A DNA stretch of 64,000 bases. Origin: Urechis unicinctus. Its lineage: Eukaryota > Annelida > Polychaeta > Xenopneusta > Urechidae. Below the pieces are notes generated by a model. The model had not been told where the DNA came from and searched no databases. It worked only from the letters and a program-made list of their open reading frames with translations. Location of the stretch: contig CM067344.1 in the NCBI GenBank assembly GCA_034190875.2, forward strand, positions 68,943,527-69,007,526. The letters run 5' to 3'. Below are positions 22,701 through 35,829 of this stretch, one piece after another (the stretch's first letter is position 1; every line of letters begins with the position of its first letter). The translations under genes were made by a program, and so were the position numbers.

Positions 22701-25660
22701 TTCAAAATAACTACTTTGATGACCATTAACTTCACTCGTTTAAATGAAAACCTACGCAAAAGGTTATCAAGGGTTCCAATTTCCTTCAGACAAAGCACAA
22801 CAAAGCGCATCATGAAAACAGAATACGAACAAAGCGATATAGGTGGCGTAATGATGTGTAGCAATATATCAGTTATTTATCATTGTGACGAGCGGGAGAA
22901 TCTGTGACCATTTCTGTGTCACTCGCGTCCCAGTGTAAGTGAGTCGTGCGGGAGAGATCTCCGAAAACTTCAATATCTGACTTACGAAGTTGCTCATTTA
23001 GCTAAACCGAAAAGTGAGAGCATCCAATGGCAGCTTTTGTCATGTTCGCTCATCGGAGCAGTAAACATAGCAGGGAATTCAGTACGTTGTGTGTATGATT
23101 CATGTATGGCAAGCCGGTAGCACATTTCTATAATTTTTAATTGCCATCATTGCAGTGAATGTTTCAACAGATGATTTACGAATTCACATAATGGTTTGCT
23201 TGTATTGTGCTGTCGAGCCATCGTTATCCTTCTTTGCCGAATCAACTATTGAAGTGATGTGAGTTGTTTAAGAATACCTCGTGTTGAAAAGGTCAATTCA
23301 GGGTCTGAAGAAACTTCTTGGCTTAACTATACCATTCATCACCAGACCAGCCGCTGCATTTGTAGGTAATGTAGACTAGTTGCGGATATATCGACCCATT
23401 AACCTTAATTATTTTCCATCCCTTGGTTACAACCGATGTGCAACCTTTCAATCAACTCGTGAAGAGAGCCATTACAATAATTTTTCCGCAATTTTCGGCA
23501 GTCAAATATATTTCGACCTTTCCCCTCAAAAGAATGAAACATAATTGACCAGTGAAGTTAAAGTTTGTGTACGTTATAACAATGCAATTCAAACCGCTGT
23601 CTGGCAAAGAACACAAGGAGAGGTTCTAGGCGGCCATTAATCCAAGTCTGTACAGGTTATTGACCAAATAGAGTAAGACCAAAAGCGGGAAATATTCTTA
23701 TAATGACCTGGATTACGGCAGGTCCATCCTTTGCAGTAGCCATCTGGTACTGTCATGTCTGATTGGTTAAGAGATATTTGGGTGCTACGTCATGTGTGAT
23801 TAGTTGCCATGTATCGATGTCATTGACGCACTACATTGATAATTGGTACATCATGTCATCATGATGAGTGACGAGTCACAAATAATGAGTCATCGTGATG
23901 CATAATGAGCCTAAGTAAGGATCAAATTGCTTGTGTTCTCTGAAAGAGCAATATATGTCTGTTCCTGATCACGGGGACGAAGCCGAATGGTTTTGTGCCA
24001 ATGGGCACGAATCGTGTTATATGGGATCTTTCTGTAGCTCCATTTATTCATTTTATTGGGACAGAAATTCATATATGTATTCGAAGGAGACAAAGTCACA
24101 CATTTTATCATGAGACTGTTGTAACAATTGCCTGAGTGGGCCTAAATGCGATTTTCATTTGAGTTATCGACGCTGCGATGATTTTAGGTGCATTGCCTCT
24201 GGGAGGGAACATCTGCCCAGCAATCTAGCTGAACAAATTCGCACACAGCTTTCCAGCCAAACAGACTCAGTCATTATTGTTACCATTACCATTATGACAC
24301 TGCTCAATGACTCGCTTAATTGGTTTGCTCTGCTGTTCAATATTGCCTTTGGTGCTGTCCTTAAGCCTATGAAAGGGGACTCGTGCTGTGGCAATCAAAA
24401 TTGCTGTACATGGCCGATGATTCCAAACACAGCTTAAAATTGCTTCAACAAACAACAACAAACAAACAGGCAATCCAAACTGCCAGTCAAATGTTGAGTT
24501 GTCTATGCTGAAGAAAAATAGATAACATATAGGGTGGTAAAGGTTTAACTGATGACAAAAATGGCACAATACTGCTAATGTTACTGATGGTATAGCTGGT
24601 ATCGGATAACCACCATTATTTGTAACAGAAGAAAAGTTCACCGCGATTTCCTTTGTTGCCCCATGTTATACGTTTTGACGAGTTATTGAGAGTTGTCAGG
24701 TTATCTGGCTATCTGGACATCGGTTGTAAATGTTGACTTTCATATCACTGTCATTCTTGTCCCTTGTTAACATTGGATCATTCATTCATTGATTCATTCA
24801 TTCACAGAATGATTTAATTATATAATCATTTATCGAAAATGATGACGGTGATAACCACTAGCATTCGATGCTACAAGGGTTTTCCCATCAGCATGATATA
24901 TAACACTAATTTGTTTAATAGATTTAATTCATAACGTGGATGCAAAGTTGTTGCAGCGTTATATTTCTTGATACCAAACAAACACCTATATGCCATATGG
25001 CGCTTACCACAAGGATTTGCATTGGCCGGCCGGCCGCTATCTTCCATGTAGGCGTCATAGGCTTAGAAACATTGCCATCATACCCGCTGGAGCAGTTTGA
25101 AAAAACAGCCTTTCTTTGAGCACAGACATACGCCAGACCTCATGCAAGAAGGAACTTCTGTTTTTTGTTATATTACCATTATGATGTGGATGACAGATAG
25201 CTTTTCACATTATGATATGTCGGGATGATGCGCAGCCCCATTGCGCAGATGACACAGTTTTGAGGATGGATGTCTCTACTCGGTTAATTGTATCTTTGCT
25301 GTCACCGAAGATATAGGTAATACAAATCTCTTATTGCATCCATTATTAAATCTGCCTCTTTTAATTAGACCCGTTATGTCGATACCTGTTTGAGTTTAGT
25401 CATAACACAGGAAGGCGTTATCAGACGTTGTCGGTTGACACTTCGTCCGGGTCATTCTGGACATCATCCGACATGGTGCCCCTACTCACACCTACGTCAA
25501 TAGGCCATTTCCCGGTGACCCGGAATTAGTTCTTTCCGTACCCCGTCTTGTTGCTACCCGTTACAAGCTTTTCCTTAGCGACGCTGTATGAACAGTTTGT
25601 AGCGTACCGTAAATGATGTTTTGAATCTGTTTTTGCCGAATAATTTACGATCACATCGAA
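22701..25660. other. Intergenic, no gene seen
   Basis: About 3 kb with only short unrecognised open frames. It contains an imperfect palindromic cluster at 23855-23902 and GGCCGGCCGGCCGC at 25025. Confidence 0.5.
23855..23902. repeat. Imperfect palindrome with AP-1/CRE-like core
   Basis: GTCATCATGATGAGTGAC and ATGAGTCATCGTGATGCA form an imperfect inverted pair around GTGACGAGTCAC, itself a 12-bp inverted repeat with TGAC/GTCA halves. It could be a bZIP-binding site or a decayed mobile-element end; no adjacent gene supports a regulatory role. Confidence 0.4.
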
Positions 25661-25665
25661 CCAGA

Positions 25666-25975
25666 ATGCCCACGAAACATTGCTGCTGGGGTAGGTGCAA
25701 CTCAGACAGCCGATATAGAGATCGTAAAGAAATGAATGCCGTGTCTTTCATTCCTTTTCCAAAGCTAGGCTTCAATCCAAAGAAATGCAGAGAGTGGGCC
25801 AGGGCATGTGGACGGGTAGCTGTGCACGATGGCTAGTGGACGGGAAAATTTTGGGCCAGAGATGGTTAATGAGGGCACCTATATCTGTACAATGCATTTC
25901 ATCGGGGGAAACGGTCCAACAATTGAGCATCCTAACCCAATACCTGTTACTTTCCAATCTAAACTTCAGTGCTTC
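25666..25975 (+). pseudogene. THAP-domain sequence with frameshift
   Basis: Starts MPTKHCCWGRCNSDSRYR and runs through SFIPFPKLG and KKCREWARACGR to a stop at 25834-25836. The rest of the domain, GTYICTMHF then GGNGPTIEHPNPIP, continues in the next frame from about 25829. Together these give the C2CH zinc ligands (CxxxC...CxxH), the FPK motif and the final Pro-rich box of a THAP domain, a sequence-specific DNA-binding module also used by P-type transposases. One small indel between about 25830 and 25860 breaks it. No downstream domain was found. Either a recent pseudogene or a sequencing error. Confidence 0.75.
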
Positions 25976-26277
25976 ATGCTAGTTGTGAACGTACATTATT
26001 CATCTGCCAGGGAGGGCCGGGCAATGTTGGAGGGGTTGTAGGGGGTAGATGTTTTATTTTATGCCTCATTGTGGAGCGTTCTTGTCTGTTTATAATTGCT
26101 CATTTGGGAGGGTCTTGATATTTTCCAAACCAAGTCACAAATGAAAATCAAACAGTTAATTCTCTCTCACACACATACGGACCGTCAATGCGCTTGGCAA
26201 CGAAACCAACATTTTGTTTGAGGTGGAAGCAAACGGCTTTTGTAGTGATTTTTTTCCTTATACAGTACAAATATAGC

Positions 26278-26919
26278 ATGATGGCATAGTGGTGTAGTGC
26301 TGGAACTTGCAAGAACCACCATTTAATGAAAAATGGCGGGGGAAAAGCAAAGTTTCCTTTTTTAAGTTTCCACCTGAAACAGCCAGAGCATAGAGCCAAG
26401 TCGGGAAAGGCTTGCGGTTAAACTGATCCTGTTACCCAAAAGCCATGGCAGCAGAAGGATGACGTTCTCTACATCTACATTTGCTCTGCACATTTTGTTT
26501 CTGGTGAGTTTTTTTGTTTAACTCCTAATTTGTTATTTCTGGGCTGGTTAGTTAGGCACATATCGACGACCGGCGGTTTGGCCTTTTGTTTTGATTTGGT
26601 GAGAAGAAGGTTTTATCTTGTTCAGGCATTTGTCTTACTACTGGAGTGCATACTGTTTACCATTAAAAAAAGTTTAGCAAATCTTTACCATCAACTATAT
26701 ATTTTGTGCCATTTTTATGGTAGGGAAGGAGTACCTCATTCCAAGAGTAAATTTGTGGTGTGATACACCATTTTACAGACAAATGAATATGTGATGATGT
26801 ATTGTCAATCTCATTTTTCAGGTCAGCCATCGAAGGAACCCAGCCATCCCGACTACATTCCCACTAAATTTTCTAAAGCTGACAACAAAGACAACCCTTC
26901 GAGTGACAAGTTGCCAGAG
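26278..26919 (+). pseudogene. Second THAP-domain gene, two exons, two in-frame stops
   Basis: Exon 1 (26278-26503) has the C2CH start CSAGTCKNHH, a FPFLSFHLKQPEHR stretch, KSGKACG, then TDPVTQKPWQQKD and YICSAHFVSG. A canonical G|GTGAGT donor follows. Exon 2 (26822-26919) opens in phase and supplies HPDYIPTKF, the terminal box of THAP domains of the ICSAHFVSG...HPDY type, and ends at GAG|GTGTGT. Two in-frame stops interrupt exon 1: TAG at 26287-26289, just before the first Cys, and TAA at 26419-26421 in mid-domain. The conserved split of the last box by an intron shows it derives from a true gene. It is unlike its neighbour at 25666 in sequence, so it is not a simple tandem duplicate. Confidence 0.7.
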
Positions 26920-29152
26920 GTGTGTTGTCATCTAGGTTGATTAATCGCTTGCCTGATTTTGATGACGTAATTTTTTATAAGGTATTCATCATTCGTATTT
27001 GTAATTGTGTTAAATGTGATGGTTATGTGTGTTTCAGAATGCGATACACTTTTTTTGGTCTGAGATTCTTGAGTATTGTGGTAATGTGTCCATAAAATAA
27101 AAAATATTGCAAACACTCTCTGATTTGTCTTCCTTGATTGTTTAGCTCCATGCTTCTTTAAAAAACAACTCATTTAATGTTTGATCGGTTTAGTGTAACA
27201 TCCATTTCATTTAAACTTAAATAAAGAAATTCATATAGTTAAGTAAGAAACAGGTCTCTTCTGTCGTTTTCTCATTGTGATGCTTGCTTTGCAGTTGTTG
27301 CAATACCATGTTTTGTATCTTGGTTCCTTCATATTCCAACGCAAGGCCAGTGAAAGCATTGGTTAGGACAGTCGGTATTGTCACCACCTATCATTGGAAC
27401 ACTGTCTACACCACCACATGAGCAATGATCGAGCTTGGTCCCAGCTACTTTCGGCTTTGTCCCTACCTCCAAGTTTCGGTACAGGAGTTCTGGGAGAACA
27501 TGGTTATCCCAAAAAGTCTTTATAGCTAATATAGCAAATTCTACCTTTCATATTTGGTAAACTTTATTCATTTGCTCTCAGATATCACCTGATTTGCGTT
27601 AAAGTCCTCATGACACACGTATTCAATCCCATTTCTCTCCCTAATAATGAAACTGTTATCATTTTTAACCAAAATGCGTTGATTGAAGAACACCCTCCAG
27701 TGGGTCTGGGGGTATTAAAGGCGACTGTATCCCCCTGCATGTTGTAAGAGGTGACTAAGAGGGGGCAACCTGTTCGTCGTGGGTTGTGACTCGTGTCGAT
27801 GGCCAGTGGTTTATGGTGGTTGAGCAGAGTTTGAGGACATGACACTGCCTCTGAGCGTGATGTGACGTCATCGGTAGAACGCAAGTTGCTTGGCACGCTA
27901 TATTTTTCCATGGTTGGAGAAAACTTTTCTCCCTTTACTGAACATTTACGACCGTGCTTTTAAGAAGGGAGAATTACATTCAATGTTTAAAGGCAAAGTT
28001 ACCACTCACCACTAATGATATAAATCCAAATAATATTTAATTGTTTTGACTTGGCACAATTCCTGCGGCTTAGGCTAACATTGCATGATCTACCTGACCA
28101 AAAGTACGCTTCAGTTGCTGGTCTTGAACCTCCCGTCTGGTGTATGGACAAATGAATTGTTCTGTCTGAAAGGCTTTCCATAAGAAGCAGCGCATCAGAT
28201 AGTTTCACCGACCAGAATCCTCTGGTGGAAGTGCATTGATTCGTTTAGATCCCGTTAATAACACACCTATTGAGAGCAATGGCTTCTTGAATAGAAAGTG
28301 CCCTTACAACACTGCACCCTACTGCTACCAAGAAGCCATACCTAACTCCATGTCAAGTCTTGTCTCCTGCAGCCTTAGTACCTCTCAGACAAATTGGACA
28401 CTTCACTTGAATGCATACGGTGCCATTCGTTCCATGCCCTTACTGACTGCAAACCTCTTGAAGATTTGTATTGGAACGTATGTGGTTCCATGGGACAAAA
28501 TGGCAAATATGCCATATGCATGTTTAAACACCAAGGCTTGGAGTTGACCACAAAGGACCCTAAATTTATGAAGCCTTGATCATATTGCTGTGTAACTTAA
28601 GTTTTGACTCTAGAAGATTGATTATAAAGGCATTTCTGGGAAGTAATTGCCATGCAGTAACAGATTTCTGTACCAAATCTTAACTTGTTCCTCATGTACT
28701 GGTTCCAAACCATATTTTTTCATGAGAAGGATGATCTTTCTTGTGTGGTCAAGATTGGTAGATATGTGTGTGACTGGATTTGTCGGCATTTGTTTCACTG
28801 TTAGCAGCCCCTATTGTCATTTCAGATCAAGTACTTAACAACATAATTGTAATATCATTGTGATCTTGTAATAACAATTCATGCCAGGTTTCGAAAATAA
28901 CAAGAAAACCCAATACTGGATTAATTTTTGCTGAAGTTTATTGCTATTACGTCTACAAGTGAAGTCATGGCCCATTATATCAACAGTTAGAGATGTAAAT
29001 AAAAGAAAACATTGATGCTATTTCTAAATCTATTGTTATTTAATAATTGGTAGAGAATGAAACTTCTATAATCTGGACACACAACTTGTGATCCTTTATC
29101 ATAAACAGTATGATAACATTTTCTATGACCTGTCTCTGCTTATTTGGCTCCA
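26920..29152. other. Intergenic or unresolved exons
   Basis: No firm gene. An acceptor-like TTGCTTTGCAG at 27293 and a Cys-rich open frame at 28394-28579 (CIRCHSFHALTDCKPLEDLY to a TGA at 28577) could be 3' parts of the THAP gene, but the frames could not be linked. The short block near 27700-27750 (CATGCAGGGGGATACAGTCG on the minus strand) looks like a dispersed repeat. Confidence 0.3.
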
Positions 29153-29181
29153 GACACCTGGATGCTACTAACAGCCTCAGT

Positions 29182-30137
29182 ATGAGTGAGCTCAATGACC
29201 TCTGTCACACTCTCGACTCTATTGTACTGGATTATTTTGACACCCTTGATGAGATCTACCAAAGACAGAGCCAACTGGAGGCGGTGATGAAAGATGGTCT
29301 CTTCTTCATGTCCAAGGTATTCACACCGCTAATAGTCTGCTGATCTGTTTTCATTCACTAGGATTTCTAGGTTATATTACTCCATGATAGGCATTACATT
29401 GTGTGTATGGTTATAACGTTGCATGTCACCCAAAATGCAATTCTGGTAAAGTGAACTGAGGTCATTATTTCTGAGTGAGATTCTCCAGATTCAGACTATT
29501 ATTTGTCAGCTTGATGGCAGAGTTATTCATTTAACTACTGCTATATGTGTAACTATATATGTCTATGTGTGTGAAGGCACGCTACAGCATGGGTGCAACA
29601 CGGGTCAGCACGCTACAGATCCCAGAAGAGGATCTCGGGGAAGCTCAGTACCATGTCAACACCACACACACTGCACATAGTGCTTTACAGTATTCACTCA
29701 CTTCCAACACCTCTGACTGTGATCCTAAAACAGCATCATCAGTGAGGAAAAGAAACCCTCCAGGCCAAACCCCAAGCCCCACCACAGATGGCGGGTTTGA
29801 AATCGTCAATGTGAAGGTTTCACCGGAAGATGAGAAAACAACAGATACTCGTGAAGACTGTCAACCGAAGAGAGACCCCCTGAACTGGTTCGGTGTGTTG
29901 GTGCCTCAGGCACTCCGACAGAGTCAGGATCGGTTCCGTCGGGTGGTTCAGCATGCCTGTTCCCTTGCTACGCTCCAGTCGCAGTTGTTGAGCCACAAGC
30001 AGCGCTACAGGCAGTTACTGGCCAAGAAGTTGGACATATTAGGTGATACCAACACCAAATCCTCGCCTATATCAGATTCTAGTGATGTGTCAAGCAACAT
30101 AGAGGAACTTACTGCAGACCTGGGCAGCCAAGATTGA
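29182..30137 (+). CDS. CCDC115: CCDC115 / Vma22 homologue, V-ATPase assembly factor
   Basis: Two coding exons, 29182-29316 and 29577-30137, joined in phase 0 (AAG|GTATTC ... GTGAAG|GCACGC), give 231 residues. The N-terminal part (1-45) is a predicted helix, LDSIVLDYFDTLDEIYQRQ. The junction reads FFMSK-ARYSMGA, matching the family's LAKARYAMG block, followed by S-x-LQ. A variable acidic linker precedes the diagnostic DPLNWFGVLVPQALRQSQ near residues 152-169, then a C-terminal coiled-coil helix. The human protein is shorter (about 180); the extra length is in the linker and Ser-rich tail. CCDC115 with TMEM199 supports assembly of the V-ATPase Vo sector in the ER, and loss disturbs Golgi glycosylation. 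The start is the Met of MSELNDLCHTL, 29 bp after a splice acceptor (GCTTATTTGGCTCCAG) that implies a non-coding 5' exon. No damage is seen. Confidence 0.93.
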
Positions 30138-30491
30138 CTGTGTGTGTGAAGGTTACTGAAGTAAATGCTGACATTCCACGACTGACATCTGCTTTGCTTG
30201 CTGTTACTGTGATTGACTTGGTCTACCAATGGTGTATTCAATTAACAACTACACTTGTTCCAGACTTATTGCTTCAATGTTTATGAAACCACAAAGGTGT
30301 ATGGGAATTGAGTTAAGGAATAATTGCCTTTTACTGAATGTTAACGTTTTTCTACTTTTCAGATATTTACCTTTATTGCAGTCATTGTAAAACTATTTGA
30401 TTTTGGAGAATTTATTCACGGTGAATATGGGTAATTTTTTGTTATGTGTTGTTTATCATCATTTCATAATGGAGTAATGTGTATATGAATC

Positions 30492-30497
30492 AATAAA
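30492..30497 (+). terminator. AATAAA poly(A) signal of CCDC115
   Basis: AATAAA lies 355 bp after the CCDC115 stop, after an AT-rich 3' UTR. It is the first canonical hexamer downstream, so the transcript probably ends near 30510-30525. Confidence 0.65.
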
Positions 30498-30722
30498 ATC
30501 GAAGATGATGAATTTCCCATGATTTAAAAGAATGGCTGTTGTTTTCCTGCATGTCACTGATGGCTCTCTTCTTGGGGATGCATCTACAATTTGCAGTTGG
30601 GTGGAAAGAAGTGTGCTCTGATGAACTGTGGTCACTTCATGCAAGTTCACGCAGATAAAAATGAACTAGATTGCTGTAAGCGCTATCAGTCCAAAAACCT
30701 CCAATACAGTACCGATAAGATT

Positions 30723-30773
30723 AGCCGTGCACGACGGTAATATAATATATATCATAAGACGTCGTGCATGGCT
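30723..30773. repeat. Hairpin-forming inverted repeat
   Basis: TAGCCGTGCACGACG and CGTCGTGCATGGCTA pair with one mismatch (a G-T pair in RNA) around an AT-rich loop of about 22 nt. It lies about 200 bp past the CCDC115 poly(A) signal. It could be the ends of a tiny MITE. Confidence 0.7.
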
Positions 30774-31859
30774 ACGATAAGATAACACACACCTAGGTTT
30801 AAAAGATATAAAAATTATTGAGCAAAAAATACTTTGTTAGACCATGTTATCTTGACAATGTCAACCACAGTAAAGCAAATTGATGAACATTGCAACATCC
30901 ATTGCTGATGTCACCATACCCCGTCGTACAGCGCTATTCTGCGTCCCAGACTCAAGGGTTTACCGCTACGCTTCTCGCCCTAGAGTCTACGACAAGACAA
31001 GGTCTAAAACTGGTGCGTCCGAATATTCATTAGACATATTCGTAAATCTTCATGACAGCCCCTGTTTGACCAATCAACGCAAAGGTTGTGACCAGGATTG
31101 ACCTTAGTTGCACTCACGGTTTTATGGGACGGCATGTACATAATTGTGGTCTGCGTCCAATGAGAGCACACTGAATGTCTTCTGGAATTAGGGGGCGTCT
31201 CACAAGTTCAAATTGGCACCATGACAAGCGCTGCAATCGCTTAGCTGCATGATAGTATTTTTACGTAATACAGCCAGTTAAAGAGACCAGTTGTGTGTCT
31301 GCTTCTCTCGCCGACTGTGTGATTAAGGGTGCCGCTCAGCTTGAAACAACAAATCGGGGTGTTGCAGAATGCTGCCCAGTTCATAAAAATCACTTGTCCG
31401 GCAGGACAAATCACTTGTTCTGGGCAACCTTTGGTATCGAACCCTGACCCATTCTAAGCATTGCATCGAGAGCAGTAGCTAACAACGTACAGCAAAATAT
31501 TTCCCCACCCCAGCAGGCACATTCTCAAAACAATCGTACAATCCTTTTGAAAGTCTTTCAATACCACGCCATGCAACTGTTGTGCGTAACCGAGGGCTTC
31601 CGTTGGAATCATTACCGTGGTTATGCAACAGCAAAAACATGTGAAAAGAGGTCTAAAACGGAGCGTACAAAAACAAATATGGCACCGAATCTTCGGAAAA
31701 GGTGACACTGACCAATGAGAGACAAAGACTCGAAAGTACCCGAGATGCTAGTCCAGTTCAAGGGATCTTGTTAGCCTGGACCTTGGCGCGAGTATTGAAT
31801 ATCATTAACATGTAAACATGGCCCGCAGCAAAGGGCTAGGGGACCTTGACTAGTACAAC

Positions 31860-31995
31860 ACGAAAAACCATCGTACAGATAGCAGCTGAAAAACATACCC
31901 CGTCGTACAAGCCGAGAGGCCGAAAAACACACACCGTCGCGCGGCACATGTGCACTACCTCCTCTATACACTTAAGTGCTCCCCCACCCCCCGCC
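31860..31995 (+). repeat. Partial dispersed repeat (CCGTCGTACAAG family)
   Basis: Shares CCCGTCGTACAAGCCGAGAG, GCGGCACATGT, ACACTTAAGTGC and a C-rich end with 34440-34525 and 59130-59215. It lacks the left half found in the other copies. Confidence 0.6.
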
Positions 31996-34009
31996 CCCAC
32001 GGGTCTCTAACACACACAATGACGTGGTTTAGTGTGATATAATGAAACTGGTACAGTCGATTGTTATGGATTTGTGATCCTGTGTGGATGCATGCCTAGA
32101 TCTGTTCGCCAAGTCTGATCGGGTCGGTTCATATGACGCACGAATATTGCTGTTAGTATCTTCTTCACCTCTGGACAATCAGTGTTCTCTCACATACCAC
32201 CACCTCGCACTTAGGACGTGAGCGATCGTGAGCTGCTGTGGCTGGGCAGGATTGTAACCTTACCTCACGAGAATATTTTTTACCTCAGCGTCTGCGTTTT
32301 ATGACTCATTTTAAGGGTGCTTTGTGCATGTAACAGAAGCACCAATAGGGAAGCAACTTTTCTCCTGTATGCGAAATACCAACAGTGAAGCTACTTAGAG
32401 GTATGACCCATGAACCTGATTAGATAGCAATAGAATTCATGTGAATAGGCAGTTACATCATGGTGTAATTCTAGGCGTGACTTCTGTGCCAACTTTAAAG
32501 ATTAGTGATGCATGAAGGCGCGTAAAACCTTATCTGTACATCTCTGGTATTATTTTTGGCACTGATAATTGATAATTCTCATAAATTCGCACTATACGAG
32601 TCCACTTTAATACAGTGACTGTTCACATTCACTCTGCAAAAGCTTTGTCTTGATTGTGGGTCAGCTGGTTTGCCTACGTATGGCAGGTAATCAGCATCTC
32701 AAAGTGGCATATTAGTCACCAACTCATCTTGGATACGCAGTACGTGAATGGGATTATTAACTGCAAGAATCATATGCAGTCGTATCTCGACGATCGTCAG
32801 AATATGACCGACACGCGAGCGCCTGTTGGAGGAAGCACCAACGGAATATCGGAACGCTACTTTCGATATGAGCGCGTCGGTCGCCGTTGAATGGTTGATA
32901 GCACACGCTGGAGCCCCGCCAATAAGTGGCAGTCTATTTCACTCGACCGTAATTATAATAAATATATGATGATGGTCATATCGACCTATTGTATCAAAGA
33001 ATAGTTACATCAAACACCAACTCGAGTAGACATATGCAAAGACTCATCGGTTAGCACAACGAGAATGGACGTAGCAATGGGATATAGATCAGAAGCAGGT
33101 AATGAATAAGTCCCTCATTCTTCTCTAGGTTTATTAAGAAGCTGGTCATTTAGAGGGCACAAGAAATGGTTGCCAACATACATAAATTCATACTGACCTA
33201 GCTTAAATTGGGTAATTAATGTTGAGTGGTAGTAGCAGCGTCGTCGACCCGAGCTAATGGCAAGGCTTTAGCTGATTAAAGAATACTACGTCATGAGTTC
33301 ATGTCCAAAGTCACACAATCTTTGACACCATGATCTCCTAACAGTCACAGTGCATACGATGACCAGTTGACAATTGACTGGAAGTTATCCAGGTATCGCA
33401 ACAAAATAATTACCGCTAATATGATTGTGTGTTTACCTTCAGCACCACACACTCTCACAAAATTGTTATTGATGCTTTACATCAAAGATCGTGAGTGCCT
33501 AACCCACCATCCCTGACTGCTGGTTCCGATTTACCAGGCAAACGGTAAGCTCCATTGGGAAAATCTGACCGATATCGGCGATAAATCTGATAACTTATTT
33601 GTCAACAAAGTTATAATTGGTCTATTACACACCACTATAACATCACTTCTAACAGTTTATCAAATATAGATTAGGGAATTGTTGTTCTGTTCAACATGCT
33701 TTAACATACCTGATTTATTTTTACATAAAAAACTGCATCCTTCAAAATAACTGAGCTCAGCTTATAGTCAATAATGTATTTAGTTCATTCACCGCTTACC
33801 GCACGGAACAACCAAGCACAAAACATAAATGGTTGAGACAATGTTAAAAAGTTTTGACTTAAATACTACATAAAAGATAGTCCATCGCATTTCCCTTATC
33901 TGTAGACTGTTAGTTACCTCTGATGAACAAATTCACTTTCTCGAGCAGGACACACTCGACAGAGACGCAGGCAATAATTTCTGTTCTTGTCTCCTACTCG
34001 GCTGGCACA

Positions 34010-34840
34010 CTGCTAGCTCCGGCGTAACGGTAACATGAATTTATACCGTTACGAACAGTTAGTCAAAACACAGTCGGCGATATTTAGTTTGGACTATATC
34101 TCGCGAAGGGCTACATTTCGCACCTAGAAAATAACATATATCAAGAGCCTTTACAAAAAATAGACCTTTCGCTCCAAAAAACTTACCACCACTCGACGCT
34201 ATTCTTCAATAAATGCCATCGATAGTTCGTTTCCGAACAAATCGCGATATGATGTCTGCCATTTTGGAAACTATTAATTCTCGCGATTTCCCGCATTGCC
34301 TTAGCATCCCAAGTGGGGGGGCACTTACCCTAACTCGGATAGGGGTGTGCTGCGGGACCTCGAAATCCCGTACCCGTTGAACTCGTTGAGAATGAGAAAA
34401 AGTATACTCCATCGTACAAGGTATTATGCGATTGTCTAACCCGTCGTAAAAGTCGAGATGTCAAAAAACCACCCCCTTCGTGCGGCACATGTATACTATA
34501 TCATTACACTTAAGTGCCCCCCCCCGGGCTTAGCATTAGACTTCGTCATTCTGCGCATGGGCAATGCATGTGGTCTTGAACTTGTAAACAAACATGTTGC
34601 TGTGTTTCTGACTTTTTACCGCTTCCCAAATTGATCGAACTATAAATAATTACCATGGATGAAATCCCCGCCGAAAAGGGATAAAATCGTCCATAAAATC
34701 ATTGCATTCTATAAAACATCACTTGTGTATTCTATAACTCCATCAAAATGTGTATGTTTGTTTGAAAAAAGGCTTGGTAGTTGTCTGAATCGATCTTAAC
34801 AAAATAATTCGATTTACTCACTTTAACAGTGCGTTGTTTC
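34010..34840 (+). repeat. Dispersed repeat copy 1 of 2 long copies
   Basis: Highly similar in order and orientation to 58710-59480. Shared blocks are AACGGTAACATGAATTTATA, ATCAAGAGCCTTTACAAAAA, CTTCAATAAATGCCATCGAT, AAATTGATCGAACTATAAAT and CCATGGATGAAATC. Near the left end, CGTAACGGTA and TACCGTTACG form a perfect 10-bp-arm hairpin. No open frame spans it. The type is unknown (non-autonomous element or solo LTR). Confidence 0.75.
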
Positions 34841-35829
34841 GTTCAAAAACTACAGAGACGCACACGCTAGCACACATGCAAACTAAACTTGATCGACCAA
34901 GCCGTCGTCTGCTTTTCTCGGCCGACGAGTCCTTGTTGAGTTTGTTTACATCCCGCAACAGCACGTGGTCGAGTCTGATTGACGTCATAGTGCGCTATTC
35001 CCGGCAGCGAGCCTCCTGTTGTGTTGACATCAGGACGAAGCAGCATCGGGGCGCAAAACCGTCCGAATAATGGATTATTCAATTGCTTATCATTACTAGA
35101 CGGACGTAGGAAATCCGACCAAGGGTCTCTTCAATAGTAGTAATAGTAACAATACCGACTACCCAACAGTAACCGCGTCTCAGGGAATACACCGGTTACG
35201 AGTATCATTGACAGTCGTCTGGGCGCGAGGGACTACACAGCGCGCACAACGAACACGCCGGAACCTGGTTTGCACTCAACCCCCCTTGTAAATCTGTGCC
35301 TGGCCAGACAACTCGCTGGGAGAAAATTGGAAGCTGGCAGTTTACCAAGTCCACAAATACGCGCTTTCAGTGATTTGCCCGGGCAGCAGGCCTTGGAATA
35401 AATCACGGTTCTTTAAAACAGTGAGTACAAATCTTGTGCTGCGCGGGACATATTCGTGTCCTTCCAAGGTTGCTTCTGATGCTGTTGTTAGTGGTTGCTG
35501 CAACAGTTGCTGTGTGCGACGAAATCATACTACATTATTCGTTGTTAATATTTATATGGTTGTCTTGATCAGTATTCATAGACTAATCAGAGCACCTGTC
35601 GATCTAGTCAATCCGCTGGCTGGTTGGAAAGCTAAGTACTCGGCAGGTGCATATTGAGTAAGCGCACGATGTATAGTTCTTCTAGAAGAAGACAAGAGAT
35701 GCACATTGTTGAACACTCGCTAGTATTTGTGGGAGGGCGGCGGGTAGGTTGTGGTAAGGGTTGGGTGTACAATGGTGGCGTTGGTTGATGCTTGGAGTAA
35801 TGAGGGAGCATTGGTCCATTGTTAAGGTG

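Larger units (their letters stand above)
30515..35825. other. Gene-free, repeat-bearing region
   Basis: No gene recognised. It holds a hairpin at 30723, scattered CCCCGTCGTACAAG-type motifs at 30918, 31895 and 34405-34450, and a long dispersed repeat at 34010-34640. A CACGTGGTCGAG near 34960 and TGACGTCAT at 34980 are isolated motifs. Confidence 0.5.

Noticed and set aside
31380-31440. Possible second tRNA-type promoter (GGTATCGAACCC)
   Set aside because: No matching box A at the right spacing; treated as chance.
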